A DNA stretch of 64,000 nucleotides. Source: an uncultured Prevotella sp. (lineage in GTDB: Bacteria > Bacteroidota > Bacteroidia > Bacteroidales > Bacteroidaceae). Position 1 is the first letter of the stretch. Every line of letters begins with the position of its first letter. The stretch covers positions 6,715 to 70,714 of the forward strand of contig CAMZBS010000002.1 of assembly GCA_947304695.1 (NCBI GenBank), given 5' to 3'. The translations under genes were made by a program, and so were the position numbers. Shown here piece by piece: positions 18,827 to 27,408 of the stretch. A model generated the notes under the pieces. The model saw only the letters and a program-made list of their open reading frames with translations, was not told the origin of the DNA and did not search any database.

Positions 18827-20701
18827 ATGATTCTCAAGAAACGTTGGATGCGCATTGCCGCTTGGACGATAGCCGTGTTGGCTGTCGTGGTGGGGGCAGT
18901 CACTTTGGTGGCCAACAGCAGTTATGTGAAGGATCGGCTCATCGGTCTGGCTACCGATGCCCTCTCAAAGGAACTGCATACCGAGGTGCAGATAGACGAT
19001 ATTGGCCTGAACCTTGTGTTGCAGCGGGCCAGCATCTATGGCATCACGCTCAAGGACCAGCAGCAGCGCGACTTGTTTCAGGCAGAGAAACTATCGGCCA
19101 GTCTGCGGTTGCCTACTTTGTTGCTGGGCCGTCTGGAACTGAAGAAATGCCAGGCAGAAGGAATCAACCTGCTGTTGGTCAAGCCCGAGGACGGTCCGGC
19201 CAACTACCAGTTCCTGATTGATGCCACGCAGAAGAAGAAAGGCGAGGCACCCAAGGTGGAAGGAGGAAAGAAGAAAGCCTTTAAGCTGAGCCTGCGCGAT
19301 GCCACCATGCGCCAGCTGCATGTCAGCTACAACGGTGAGGATTATTCCATGGAGGAAGCCGTCTATAGCCATCGTTTCGGCAAGCATTCCCTGACCGTTC
19401 GCCATCTGAAGGGTGGCATGAAGAAAAAGACCCGAAAGTACAAGACCGACTGGCATTTGGACACTGGTCTGCTGACCGCCACCTTTAAAGATGACGGGCC
19501 GAAGCATATCGACATCAAAGGACTGAAACTCCAGAGCGACAACCACCGTCCGCGTCGCAACACCGGGCGCAAGCATCGTGGTGCCTTTGACTGGGGGCAC
19601 ATGGACTTGCAGGCCGATTTGGATTTCGATATCCTTCAGGCCGCCAAGGACTCCGTCAGCATCCGTCTTGACCAATGTGCCGTTAAGGACACAGTTGCAG
19701 GCTTCGACTTGAAAGTGTCGGGCAATATCGCTGTCATTGGCAAGGAGATGGACTTGACCGACGTGGTCGTTCAGCAGATTGACACGCGGATAGACATTGC
19801 AAAGGCCCACTTCGTGCTGCCTTCGAAAGCCGATTCAACAACCGCCACCCACATGACCTACACCGCCGACAGTGTTACGGCACGGGTCATGCTGAAGGAC
19901 ATTGCCCAGCCTTTTGCACCCGTGTTGCGCAACTTCTCCATTCCGCTGAACCTGAGAGTGAGCGTGAGTGGCACAGACCAGGGCATGGTGTTCCGTGGCG
20001 CCTATATCGATACTGACGACCGCAAACTGACCATCAGCGCCACGGGCGTTCTCCGCAACTTGCAGCAGGCCAGGGACTTGACACTGCACTTCGATGTGTA
20101 TAACATGGTGGCCAAGCCCGGTATCAAGGACAAGCTTATCAACCAGTTCACAGTGAAGAAGTACATGATGAACCAAGTCTATGCCCTGGGTGTGGTGAAT
20201 TATCACGGCAGCTTCGACATCCTTTGGAAGAAGGAACTGTTCCGGGGACTGCTGAATACGGAGATGGGCGATGTTGACTTCAACTTTGAACTCAACGAGA
20301 AGACAAAATACCTGACAGGTAGCGCCAGCACCGATTCGCTGAAACTGGGCAAGCTGTTCCAGTTGGAGAGACTGGGTAATATCGACTGCACGGCTAATTT
20401 CTGTATCGACTATTCTAAGATCCGCACGGCAGCCATGCGCCGTGAAAAAGGTGGCAAGCTGCCCATCGGCTCTGTACAGGCCGATATCAGAAAGGTACAA
20501 TACCGGATGATTACCATCAGGAATATCATGGCCGACATTCAAAGCGACGGCGCCCTGGCTCAGGGCGACGTCACGTTGAAGGGCAGTCTGACGGACTTGG
20601 TCTTAAACTTCTCGTTCACCAACACGACCGAGATGCACAAGATGAAGGTAAAGCCGCGTCTGAAGTTCCCGAAAATCTTTGGAAAGAAAAGCGATGAGTG
20701 A
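18827..20701 (+). CDS. AsmA-like envelope protein
   Basis: The 624-aa product has one N-terminal membrane anchor (about residues 8-28) and then a long beta-rich region of the AsmA/YhdP/TamB type. It begins KDRLIGLATDALSKELHTEV, the typical AsmA N-terminal pattern. The repeated short strands (IDIKGLKLQSD, LKVSGNIAVIG) are compatible with a lipid-transport groove. There is no C-terminal TamB domain. It starts 12 bases after the GH31 stop, so it is probably co-transcribed with the glycosidases, an unusual partner for them. The family is linked to inner-to-outer membrane phospholipid traffic; a role for this copy is not evident. Its stop is only 16 bases from the convergent glnN stop. Confidence 0.75.
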   Translation: MILKKRWMRIAAWTIAVLAVVVGAVTLVANSSYVKDRLIGLATDALSKELHTEVQIDDIGLNLVLQRASIYGITLKDQQQRDLFQAEKLSASLRLPTLLLGRLELKKCQAEGINLLLVKPEDGPANYQFLIDATQKKKGEAPKVEGGKKKAFKLSLRDATMRQLHVSYNGEDYSMEEAVYSHRFGKHSLTVRHLKGGMKKKTRKYKTDWHLDTGLLTATFKDDGPKHIDIKGLKLQSDNHRPRRNTGRKHRGAFDWGHMDLQADLDFDILQAAKDSVSIRLDQCAVKDTVAGFDLKVSGNIAVIGKEMDLTDVVVQQIDTRIDIAKAHFVLPSKADSTTATHMTYTADSVTARVMLKDIAQPFAPVLRNFSIPLNLRVSVSGTDQGMVFRGAYIDTDDRKLTISATGVLRNLQQARDLTLHFDVYNMVAKPGIKDKLINQFTVKKYMMNQVYALGVVNYHGSFDILWKKELFRGLLNTEMGDVDFNFELNEKTKYLTGSASTDSLKLGKLFQLERLGNIDCTANFCIDYSKIRTAAMRREKGGKLPIGSVQADIRKVQYRMITIRNIMADIQSDGALAQGDVTLKGSLTDLVLNFSFTNTTEMHKMKVKPRLKFPKIFGKKSDE

Positions 20702-20717
20702 CAGGCTTCTCGCTGAT

Positions 20718-22910
20718 TTAGCGGATGAACAGTAGTTCGCGGTATTTGGGCAGTGTCCACAGACCGTCTTCCACAATCAACTCCAGCTTGTCGGCCTCAT
20801 AGCGTATGGCCTCCATCTTGGGACACACCGTGTCGTGGTACTCAATGGCCCGCTGGTGAATGTCCTTCGTGCGGTTGGCCACGCGGCGTGCTTCAGTCAG
20901 TTCTTCCACCAGTTGTTCTATCTTCTCCGTGCGCTCGGCAATCTCCTCAATGAGCTTCATATTGCGGGCCGAGAGGCGGTTGGCTTTTTCTTCTGCAAAC
21001 ACGCTCTTCATGCCCTGCACGTTCTTGATGAGCTGGCTCTGGTAGTGGGTGGCCACGGGAATGATGTGGTTCATGGCCAGGTCGCCCAGCACGCGGGCCT
21101 CAATCTGCACCGTCTTCACATACATCTCCCATTTCACCTCGTTTCGTGCTTCCAGCTCCTTGCGGTTCATCACATTGGTGCTTTCAAACATCTGGATGCT
21201 CGACTCGTCAAGATAGTGCTCAAAAATTACGGGGCACGACTTCTCCACGTCCAGTCCTCGGCGTGCAGCTTCCTTCACCCATTCCTCCGAGTAGCCATTG
21301 CCGTCGAAGCGTACGGGCTTGCACGTCTTGATGTCGTCTTTCAGAATCTGCAGGATGGCACTGATTTTGTTCTCGCCCTTGGCCATTCGCTCGTCTACAC
21401 GCTCCTTGAACGACTGCAGGGCTTCGGCCATTGCCGCGTTCAGTGCAATCATGGCCGAGGCGCAGTTCACGCTCGAACCCGGAGCACGGAACTCAAACCT
21501 GTTGCCTGTGAAGGCAAAGGGAGAGGTGCGGTTGCGGTCGGTATTGTCGACTATCAGATCGGGAATTTGTGGAATATCAATCTTCATTCCCTGCTTTCCC
21601 TTCAGGTTGAACAGTTCGTTCTTGTCGCTCTGCTCAATGTGGTCCAGCAGTTCTGTGAGCTGTGTGCCGAGGAATGAGGATATGATGGAAGGCGGAGCCT
21701 CGTTGCCGCCCAGTCGGTGGGCGTTGGTGGCACTCATGATGCTGGCTTTCAGCAGTCCGTTGTGCTTGTAGACGGCCATCAGCGTTTCCACGATAAAGGT
21801 GATGAAGCGCAGGTTCTCCTCTGGTGTGGTGCCGGGAGCATGCAGCAGTACGCCCGTGTCGGTCGAGAGGCTCCAGTTGTTGTGCTTGCCACTGCCGTTG
21901 ATGCCGTCGAACGGTTTTTCGTGCAGCAGCACGCGGAAGCCATGCTTGCGTGCCACCTTCTTCATCAGGCTCATCAGCAGCATGTTGTGGTCCACGGCCA
22001 GGTTGCACTCCTCGAAGATGGGAGCCAGCTCAAACTGGTTCGGTGCCACCTCGTTGTGGCGTGTCTTGCAGGGAATGCTCAGTTCCAGTGCCTGTATCTC
22101 CAGGTCTTTCATGAAAGCCTGCACGCGGTCGGGTATGGTGCCGAAGTAGTGGTCGTCCATCTGCTGGTTCTTCGCACTCTCGTGTCCCATCAGCGTGCGG
22201 CCCGTCATCACCAGGTCGGGACGTGCCGAGTAGAGACCCTCGTCCACCAGGAAGTACTCCTGCTCCCAGCCCAGGTTCACCTGCACCTTCTGCACGTCGT
22301 CGTAGAAATACTGGCAAACTTCGGTGGCAGCCTTGCCCACGGAGTGCAGTGCCCTCAGCAGCGGAGCCTTGTAGTCCAGGGCTTCGCCTGTGTAGGCAAT
22401 GAATATGGTGGGAATACACAGCGTGTCGTCGATGATAAACACTGGCGATGTGGGATCCCAGGCCGAATAGCCGCGTGCCTCAAACGTGTTGCGTATGCCG
22501 CCGTTGGGGAATGAGCTGGCGTCGGGCTCCTGCTGCACCAGCAGCTTCCCGCTGAATTTCTCCATCATGCCGCCCTTGCCGTCGTGCTCCACAAAGGCAT
22601 CGTGCTTCTCTGCCGTTCCTTCCGTCAGCGGCTGGAACCAGTGCGTATAGTGTGTGCAGCCCATTTCTATGGCCCATTGCTTCATGCCTGCGGCCACAGC
22701 GTCGGCTATCGAGCGGTCCAGCCCTGCCCCGTGGTCAATCACGTCAATCAGTTTGTCGTAGATGTCCTTGGGCAGGTACTTATACATTTTTTCCCTATTG
22801 AAGACATACTTGCCGAAGTACTCCGAAGGCCGTTCGCTGGGAGTATTCACGTCGAGTGCCCGTTTCATGAAGGCTTCCTCGACCACCTGAAATCTTAAGT
22901 TGTTTGCCAT
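20718..22910 (-). CDS. glnN: Glutamine synthetase type III
   Basis: The 730-aa length equals the usual GSIII size, far longer than GSI or GSII. Conserved stretches include NGSGKHNNWSLST (ATP/glutamate site), ATNAHRLGGNEAPPSIIS and RNRTSPFAFTGNRFEFRAPG. The start at 22910 was chosen because its ATG overlaps the stop of the upstream gene in TAATG and because MANNLRFQVVEEAF is the family N-terminus; a further in-frame start 66 bases upstream lies inside the preceding gene. The enzyme makes glutamine from glutamate, ammonia and ATP. It is third in an aguA-aguB-glnN unit whose first two steps release ammonia. Confidence 0.96.
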   Translation of the reverse strand: MANNLRFQVVEEAFMKRALDVNTPSERPSEYFGKYVFNREKMYKYLPKDIYDKLIDVIDHGAGLDRSIADAVAAGMKQWAIEMGCTHYTHWFQPLTEGTAEKHDAFVEHDGKGGMMEKFSGKLLVQQEPDASSFPNGGIRNTFEARGYSAWDPTSPVFIIDDTLCIPTIFIAYTGEALDYKAPLLRALHSVGKAATEVCQYFYDDVQKVQVNLGWEQEYFLVDEGLYSARPDLVMTGRTLMGHESAKNQQMDDHYFGTIPDRVQAFMKDLEIQALELSIPCKTRHNEVAPNQFELAPIFEECNLAVDHNMLLMSLMKKVARKHGFRVLLHEKPFDGINGSGKHNNWSLSTDTGVLLHAPGTTPEENLRFITFIVETLMAVYKHNGLLKASIMSATNAHRLGGNEAPPSIISSFLGTQLTELLDHIEQSDKNELFNLKGKQGMKIDIPQIPDLIVDNTDRNRTSPFAFTGNRFEFRAPGSSVNCASAMIALNAAMAEALQSFKERVDERMAKGENKISAILQILKDDIKTCKPVRFDGNGYSEEWVKEAARRGLDVEKSCPVIFEHYLDESSIQMFESTNVMNRKELEARNEVKWEMYVKTVQIEARVLGDLAMNHIIPVATHYQSQLIKNVQGMKSVFAEEKANRLSARNMKLIEEIAERTEKIEQLVEELTEARRVANRTKDIHQRAIEYHDTVCPKMEAIRYEADKLELIVEDGLWTLPKYRELLFIR

Positions 22911-23794
22911 TAGTCTATATAGCGTTTCGTTATTTCTCCATAGTTCTCTATGCGGCGGTCGCGCAGGAAGGGCCACCAGCGGCGCACCTGCTCGGCACGC
23001 TCCATGTCGATGCTCACGATGATGCTTTCCTCTTCGTCGGTCGAGGCTTCATAGTGAATCTCGCCCTGCGGGCCGCACACGAACGAGGTGCCCCAGAACT
23101 CTATGCCGTTGGTCTGGTGGCTGGGGTCTGGCTCGTGGCCCACGCGGTTCACGGCCACCACGGGCAGTCCGTTGGCCACGGCATGGCCGCGCATCACCGT
23201 CTGCCAGGCCATGCGCTGTCGCTGCTGCTCGTCGGGTGTGTCGCTGCTCTCATAGCCAATGGCGGTGGGGTAAATCAGTATTTCCGCCCCTTGCAGGGCC
23301 ATCAGGCGTGCAGCTTCGGGATACCACTGGTCCCAGCACACAAGCACCCCCAGCCGTCCCACCGAGGTCTGGATGGGGTGGAAGCCCAGGTCGCCGGGCG
23401 TGAAGTAGAACTTCTCGTAGTAGGCTGGGTCGTCGGGTATGTGCATCTTGCGGTACTTGCCGGCTATCGTTCCGTCTTTCTCAATGACCACGGCCGTGTT
23501 GTGATACAGTCCGGCGGCACGACGCTCAAAAAGTGAAGTCACGATGACCACGCCCAACTCCTTGGCCAGCTGGCCGAACACCTCGGTCGACGGGCCGGGA
23601 ATGGGTTCTGCCAGGTCAAAGTTGTCCACACTTTCCACTTGGCAGAAGTAGAGTGAGTTGTGCAGTTCTTGCAGCACGATGAGTTCTGCGCCCCGGCGTG
23701 CCAGGTCGCTTATGCCGTCGCAGAGCCGCTCAATGTTGTTGAGCGTGCTGGCTGTGTTGTGTTGTTGTAGGAAACCTATGTTCAGTTCTTTCAT
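22910..23794 (-). CDS. aguB: N-carbamoylputrescine amidase
   Basis: This 294-aa nitrilase-superfamily enzyme shows the catalytic triad Glu43 (LQELHN), Lys116 (KYRKMHIPDD) and Cys153 (VCWDQWYPE). The phrases YYEKFYFTPGD and PTAIGYE are typical of AguB. It hydrolyses N-carbamoylputrescine to putrescine, CO2 and ammonia. Its start overlaps the aguA stop (ATGA) and its stop overlaps the glnN start (TAATG), so translation of the three genes is probably coupled. Confidence 0.95.
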   Translation of the reverse strand: MKELNIGFLQQHNTASTLNNIERLCDGISDLARRGAELIVLQELHNSLYFCQVESVDNFDLAEPIPGPSTEVFGQLAKELGVVIVTSLFERRAAGLYHNTAVVIEKDGTIAGKYRKMHIPDDPAYYEKFYFTPGDLGFHPIQTSVGRLGVLVCWDQWYPEAARLMALQGAEILIYPTAIGYESSDTPDEQQRQRMAWQTVMRGHAVANGLPVVAVNRVGHEPDPSHQTNGIEFWGTSFVCGPQGEIHYEASTDEEESIIVSIDMERAEQVRRWWPFLRDRRIENYGEITKRYID

Positions 23795-24795
23795 TTTCTT
23801 GGGGGGACTTGAAGTACACCTTCGGGGAATTGCATGGTGCAGCAGTGCAGCGAACCGTGCTGCTTGATGAGCGAGCGGCAGTCTATGCCCACTATCTCCC
23901 GTTCCGGGAAAGCCTTGCCTATGGTGCTGAGTGCCTCAGCGTCGAGGTCGGGCTGGTCGTAGGTGGGACACAACACCGCCCCGTTGACAATCAGGAAGTT
24001 GGCGTAGGTGGCAGGCAGCTTCTGTCCGTCTTCGTCGTAGATGGGGCGTGGCATGGGCAGTGGCAGCAGCCGGTAGGGCTGCCCGTCAAGCGTGCGGAAA
24101 GCCTGCAGGTCCTGCTCCATGAGCATGAGGCTTGCTGCCTCCTCGTCAGTGGCTTGCTGGCTCTTTATATATAATAAGGTGTCGTTGGGCGCAATGCGCA
24201 CCAGGGTGTCTATGTGCCCGTCGGTGTCGTCGCCTGTCAGTGATCCGTGGTCTATCCACAGCACCCGTTCGGCACCCAGGTAGTCCTTCAGTCGCTGTTC
24301 TATCTCTTCCTTCGTCAGCGGCTGGTTGCGGTGCGGCGCCAGCAGACAGCACGACGTGGTGAAGATGGTGCCCTTTCCGTCGCTTTCAATAGAGCCGCCT
24401 TCAAGCACGAAGTCCAGGTGGTCCACATAGTTGCCCTTCACTTTGCCTTCATCATAGAGGCGGCGGTTGATGGCGTTGTCCAGCCCGGCCTCGAACTTCT
24501 CGCCCCAGCCGTTGAAGCAGAAGTCGAGCAGTTGGCTTTCGGCTTTCGGCTCTTGGCTTTCGCCGTCGTGAACAAGGGTGATGAAGCCGTGGTCGCGTGC
24601 CCAAGTGTCGTTGGTGGGCGGGCCTACGATGAGCAGTGGTTCGCGCTTCTCTATCTCGCGGGCCATCTCATGATAGGTCGCCAGCACCTCGTCGAGCATG
24701 GGTGCCCAGTCCGTATCAGCGTGTGGCCAAGTGAGCTGCACGCCGCTCTGCGGCTCCCATTCGGCTGGCAGACGGTAGTGATTATTTGTAAACAT
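23791..24795 (-). CDS. aguA: Agmatine deiminase
   Basis: The 334-aa peptidyl-arginine-deiminase-type protein has WARDHGFI, GGSIESDGKGT, WIDHGSLTGDDTDGHID and the C-terminal catalytic Cys region (GSLHCCTMQFP). It converts agmatine to N-carbamoylputrescine and ammonia. The start at 24795 (MFTNNHYRLPAEWEPQ) fits the family. An upstream in-frame start at 24876 would add 27 residues unlike the family, crossing the promoter region. The -7 element TACCTTTG ends only 4 bases before this ATG, so the mRNA may be leaderless or nearly so. Confidence 0.94.
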   Translation of the reverse strand: MFTNNHYRLPAEWEPQSGVQLTWPHADTDWAPMLDEVLATYHEMAREIEKREPLLIVGPPTNDTWARDHGFITLVHDGESQEPKAESQLLDFCFNGWGEKFEAGLDNAINRRLYDEGKVKGNYVDHLDFVLEGGSIESDGKGTIFTTSCCLLAPHRNQPLTKEEIEQRLKDYLGAERVLWIDHGSLTGDDTDGHIDTLVRIAPNDTLLYIKSQQATDEEAASLMLMEQDLQAFRTLDGQPYRLLPLPMPRPIYDEDGQKLPATYANFLIVNGAVLCPTYDQPDLDAEALSTIGKAFPEREIVGIDCRSLIKQHGSLHCCTMQFPEGVLQVPPRK

Positions 24796-24796
24796 G

Positions 24797-24861
24797 GTGC
24801 AAAGGTACAAAATAATTGCAAATATCAAATTATGAATTATAATTATTTCGTACCTTTGCAC
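24797..24861. promoter_or_regulatory. Mirror-image divergent promoter region (21-bp arms)
   Basis: Arms 24797-24817 and 24841-24861 are inverted copies differing at one base of 21. Each contains a -7 element TACCTTTG: minus strand 24800-24807 for aguA, plus strand 24851-24858 for the ABC/fetB/trmO operon. The 23-bp centre is AT-rich. Confidence 0.8.
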
Positions 24862-24878
24862 ACAAAAAACAGACAAGC

Positions 24879-25439
24879 ATGATGCTGGAACTGAACGAAG
24901 TGTTGTTGGAAGACGAGCCTCAGACGCTTTCGCTGATGGCCCATGAGGGCGAACTGACCTGCCTGACGGGCAACAGCAGTCAGCGGCTCACGCGCTGGCT
25001 GTATGCCATGATGGGCTTTGAGTGGGTCAAGAGCGGCTATATCAGTATCGACGGCGAACCGCTCACCCCTTCGTCGGCAGCGGCTTTCCGGTTGCTGATG
25101 GCCTACGCCCCGGCACGGCTGGAGCCCATTGGCCAGGTGACTACCTACGCACCGCCCTCGGTGCAGGACGTCTTTGCCCTGAAGGCCAACCGTGACCTGC
25201 CCGTGTCTAACGGCATCCTGAGCGAGGAGATGCGGCGCATCTGTCCCGACAGCACCGACCCGCGCGTTCAGCTGCTGGCTGTGGCCAGCCTGCTCAGCCG
25301 TCCCATCCTGCTTGTCGACAATCCTCTTCCACAGTCAGCCAACTATCTTCATCAGCTGGCTTCTCAGGGCCGCACGGTCATCATGGCCAGTCAGAATGAG
25401 GCTGTGATGCGTGCCGCCAATCATATTGTTGAACTGTAA
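24879..25439 (+). CDS. Degenerate ABC-transporter ATPase subunit (FetA-like), likely non-catalytic
   Basis: The 186-aa product aligns by eye with ABC ATPases from start to end but lacks the essential motifs. The Walker A position reads TGNSSQRLT, with no P-loop Lys. The LSGGQ signature is absent (TDPRVQLLAVASLLSRP is what remains of the region). Walker B reads ILLVDNP, with Asn where the catalytic Glu should be. The switch region is MASQNEAV instead of a His loop. There are no frameshifts or stops, and it sits 12 bases before an intact FetB-type permease, so it looks retained rather than decaying. It could be a structural partner that does not hydrolyse ATP. ATGATG gives two equivalent starts (24879 and 24882). 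Confidence 0.75.
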   Translation: MMLELNEVLLEDEPQTLSLMAHEGELTCLTGNSSQRLTRWLYAMMGFEWVKSGYISIDGEPLTPSSAAAFRLLMAYAPARLEPIGQVTTYAPPSVQDVFALKANRDLPVSNGILSEEMRRICPDSTDPRVQLLAVASLLSRPILLVDNPLPQSANYLHQLASQGRTVIMASQNEAVMRAANHIVEL

Positions 25440-25451
25440 AAAAGAAGAACG

Positions 25452-26231
25452 ATGATACAACAACTCTCAGCTTTTTCTTTGTGGGGAGCCGTCCTGGTGC
25501 TTGTGCTCTCCGGCATGGCCACGGCTGCTTTCGTCTTCGTCGACCGCCGTTTCGTGCTGCGTGTCCTTCAGGTGGCAGGCTATTTCACCGGCCAGCTGTT
25601 GGCCGCAGGAGCCTGTGTGTGGCTGCTGTGGCGACTGGACTGCTGGTGGGCCGACCTGTTGTGGGGGCTGCTCATGATAGCAGCCGTGGCAGCGGTGGCT
25701 GTCGACAAGGCCCGGTTGCCTTGGCAGCGCATGTTGCCGGTCGTGGCCTTCTCGCTGTTGGCCGGTATGCTGCTGCCTGTGGCGGCCCTGCTGCTTTCCT
25801 TCCACCCCAGCGGCATTGGGGTGTGGCGGCTCTTCGTGCCCATTGTATTTGTGCTCTTAGGTCAGCTCTACGGCTCCGTCACCCATGCCCTGCAGACCTA
25901 TACCCGTCAGTTGCGTCACACCCGTGACCATTACCGTTACCTGCTGGCCAATGGCGGCACCCATCTCGAAGCCCTCATGCCCAGCATCCGTAGGGGCATG
26001 CGTGCCGCCGTGCTGCCGTTGCTCACCACGATGGTCAAGCCCCTGCTCATCGTCCAGCCCCTGCTGTTCTGCGGGCTTCTCCTCACCGGCACGCCGCCTG
26101 TGGTGGCTGTTGCTGCCACGCTGCTCATGGCTGCCGCCTCGCTTGCGGCTCAGGTGGCCTCGTCGGCCCTGCTCTTCTGGCTGGCCGACCGCCTTTTCTT
26201 CAATCGCCAAGGCACCTTCACCTTCTCTTAG
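25452..26231 (+). CDS. fetB: FetB/UPF0014-type ABC permease
   Basis: The 259-aa protein has about seven hydrophobic helices and the family phrases YGSVTHALQTYTRQLR and MPSIRRGMRAAVLPLL followed by LLIVQPLLFCGLLLTG. In Escherichia coli FetB pairs with the ATPase FetA and is implicated in iron export. Here the adjacent ATPase-like subunit lacks nucleotide-binding motifs, so the transport mechanism and substrate are uncertain. The preceding gene ends 12 bases upstream and trmO starts 7 bases downstream. The DNA is GC-rich. Confidence 0.85.
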   Translation: MIQQLSAFSLWGAVLVLVLSGMATAAFVFVDRRFVLRVLQVAGYFTGQLLAAGACVWLLWRLDCWWADLLWGLLMIAAVAAVAVDKARLPWQRMLPVVAFSLLAGMLLPVAALLLSFHPSGIGVWRLFVPIVFVLLGQLYGSVTHALQTYTRQLRHTRDHYRYLLANGGTHLEALMPSIRRGMRAAVLPLLTTMVKPLLIVQPLLFCGLLLTGTPPVVAVAATLLMAAASLAAQVASSALLFWLADRLFFNRQGTFTFS

Positions 26232-26238
26232 TCTTTCC

Positions 26239-26910
26239 ATGCAGATAGAACCCATTGCCCGTTTCCGTTCACCGCTGACCACGAAGTTCGGCATTCCCCG
26301 TCAGGGTGGGTTGGCCCGGTCGCTCTCAGGGCGCATCGTGTTCGAGCCGCCCTACCGCCATGATGAGGCCGTGAGGGGACTGGAACAGTTCAGTCATCTG
26401 TGGATCATCTGGGAGTTTTCGGCCAATCCCCACCAGGCTGTGGGCCTCACCGTGCGTCCGCCCCGTTTGGGCGGCAACGAGCGGGTAGGGGTGTTCGCCT
26501 CGCGTTCGCCCTTCCGCCCCAATCCGTTGGGGCTTACCTGTGCTCAGATTGTCAGGGTGGAACACGACCCCGTGCTGGGTCCGGTCATTCATGTGAGCGG
26601 AGCCGACCTGATGGACGGCACCCCCATCTACGACATAAAGCCCTACGTGCGCTATGCCGACTGCCACCCCGAAGCCCGCAGCGGCTTCGTCGACCAGAAT
26701 GAATGGCAGCCCTTAGAGGTCATCATGGCCGACGAGTGGGCCGCCCTGTTCTCACCTGAAGAGCAGCAGGCCCTGCGCGAAGTGCTCTCCTTAGACCCCC
26801 GTCCGCGCTATCACGACGACCCGCACCGCATCTACGGCATGCCCTTCGCCTCCCACGACGTCCGTTTCCGTGTCAATGACAGAACGGTCGAGGTCGTTGA
26901 GGTTCGTTAA
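26239..26910 (+). CDS. trmO: tRNA (N6-threonylcarbamoyladenosine(37)-N6)-methyltransferase
   Basis: The 223-aa TrmO/TsaA (YaeB) family protein starts MQIEPIARFRSPLTTKFGIP. It shows RFRS...KFGIPRQ, FSHLWIIWEF, RPPRLGG...RVGVFASRSPFRPNPLG and GADLMDGTPIYDIKPYV, the SAM-binding beta-barrel signature. It methylates t6A37 of tRNA-Thr. The start at 26239 is favoured because an upstream extension of the frame would lie inside fetB and does not resemble the family. It is the last gene of the plus operon from the 24851 promoter. Confidence 0.95.
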   Translation: MQIEPIARFRSPLTTKFGIPRQGGLARSLSGRIVFEPPYRHDEAVRGLEQFSHLWIIWEFSANPHQAVGLTVRPPRLGGNERVGVFASRSPFRPNPLGLTCAQIVRVEHDPVLGPVIHVSGADLMDGTPIYDIKPYVRYADCHPEARSGFVDQNEWQPLEVIMADEWAALFSPEEQQALREVLSLDPRPRYHDDPHRIYGMPFASHDVRFRVNDRTVEVVEVR

Positions 26911-27028
26911 ATAAACCAAATTAATAGCAGACTTTCCTGTTTTGTTAATCGTAGTTTATAGAAAATAGGCACTTTTGTAAACCGAACTTTATAAAATTGG
27001 GCTGATTTTATAAACTAAAGTTTAAACG

Positions 27029-27121
27029 ATGAGTATCAGCAAGGACATCATTAAGCAATACTTGATGAACAAAACTGCCAAGGAGGCAGCATATCGTTCC
27101 CATATATCATGGCTTCACTAA
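27029..27121 (+). pseudogene. Short orphan ORF (30 aa), probably a gene remnant
   Basis: An ATG at 27029 opens MSISKDIIKQYL and the frame stops at 27121. It follows an AT-rich stretch with several TTTATA motifs and reads like the first residues of a lost gene. Its end overlaps the convergent toxin gene by four bases. I do not recognise a family; it may be chance. Confidence 0.25.
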
Positions 27122-27408
27122 CGTCTGTTCTTGCCGAACAGGTCGGAGTGAGTACCTGTATTAGTCATCAACAACACAAGTTCCCGATCGTTCTGGTCCC
27201 AAACAAGAAGCCAGTCTGTAGTGATGTGGCATTCCCAGTAGCCCTCGTACTGGCCATGAAGTATGTGCGGCTTATATTTCTCCGGGAGTTTGCCTTCTGC
27301 TGACAGGATGTTAAGAACTTCCGTCAACAACTGCTCGTCGTAGCCCCGTTTGAGGCAACGCTTCAGCGAACGCTTGAACTCGCCAGTGTAGCGCAGCGTA
27401 TACTTCAT
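27118..27408 (-). CDS. yafQ: Type II toxin, YafQ/RelE family mRNA interferase
   Basis: The 96-aa protein has the YafQ pattern: FKRSLKRCLKRGYD in the N-terminal helices, then HILHGQYEGYWECHITTDWL and the C-terminal TGTHSDLF with the catalytic His. YafQ cleaves mRNA on the ribosome when its antitoxin is degraded. The start at 27408 gives an ATGA overlap with the antitoxin; a start three codons upstream is possible. Full-length and without visible lesions. Confidence 0.92.
   Translation of the reverse strand: MKYTLRYTGEFKRSLKRCLKRGYDEQLLTEVLNILSAEGKLPEKYKPHILHGQYEGYWECHITTDWLLVWDQNDRELVLLMTNTGTHSDLFGKNRR

Noticed and set aside
20835..22514. Long plus-strand frames opposite glnN
   Set aside because: Antisense of a complete type III glutamine synthetase; no family resemblance.
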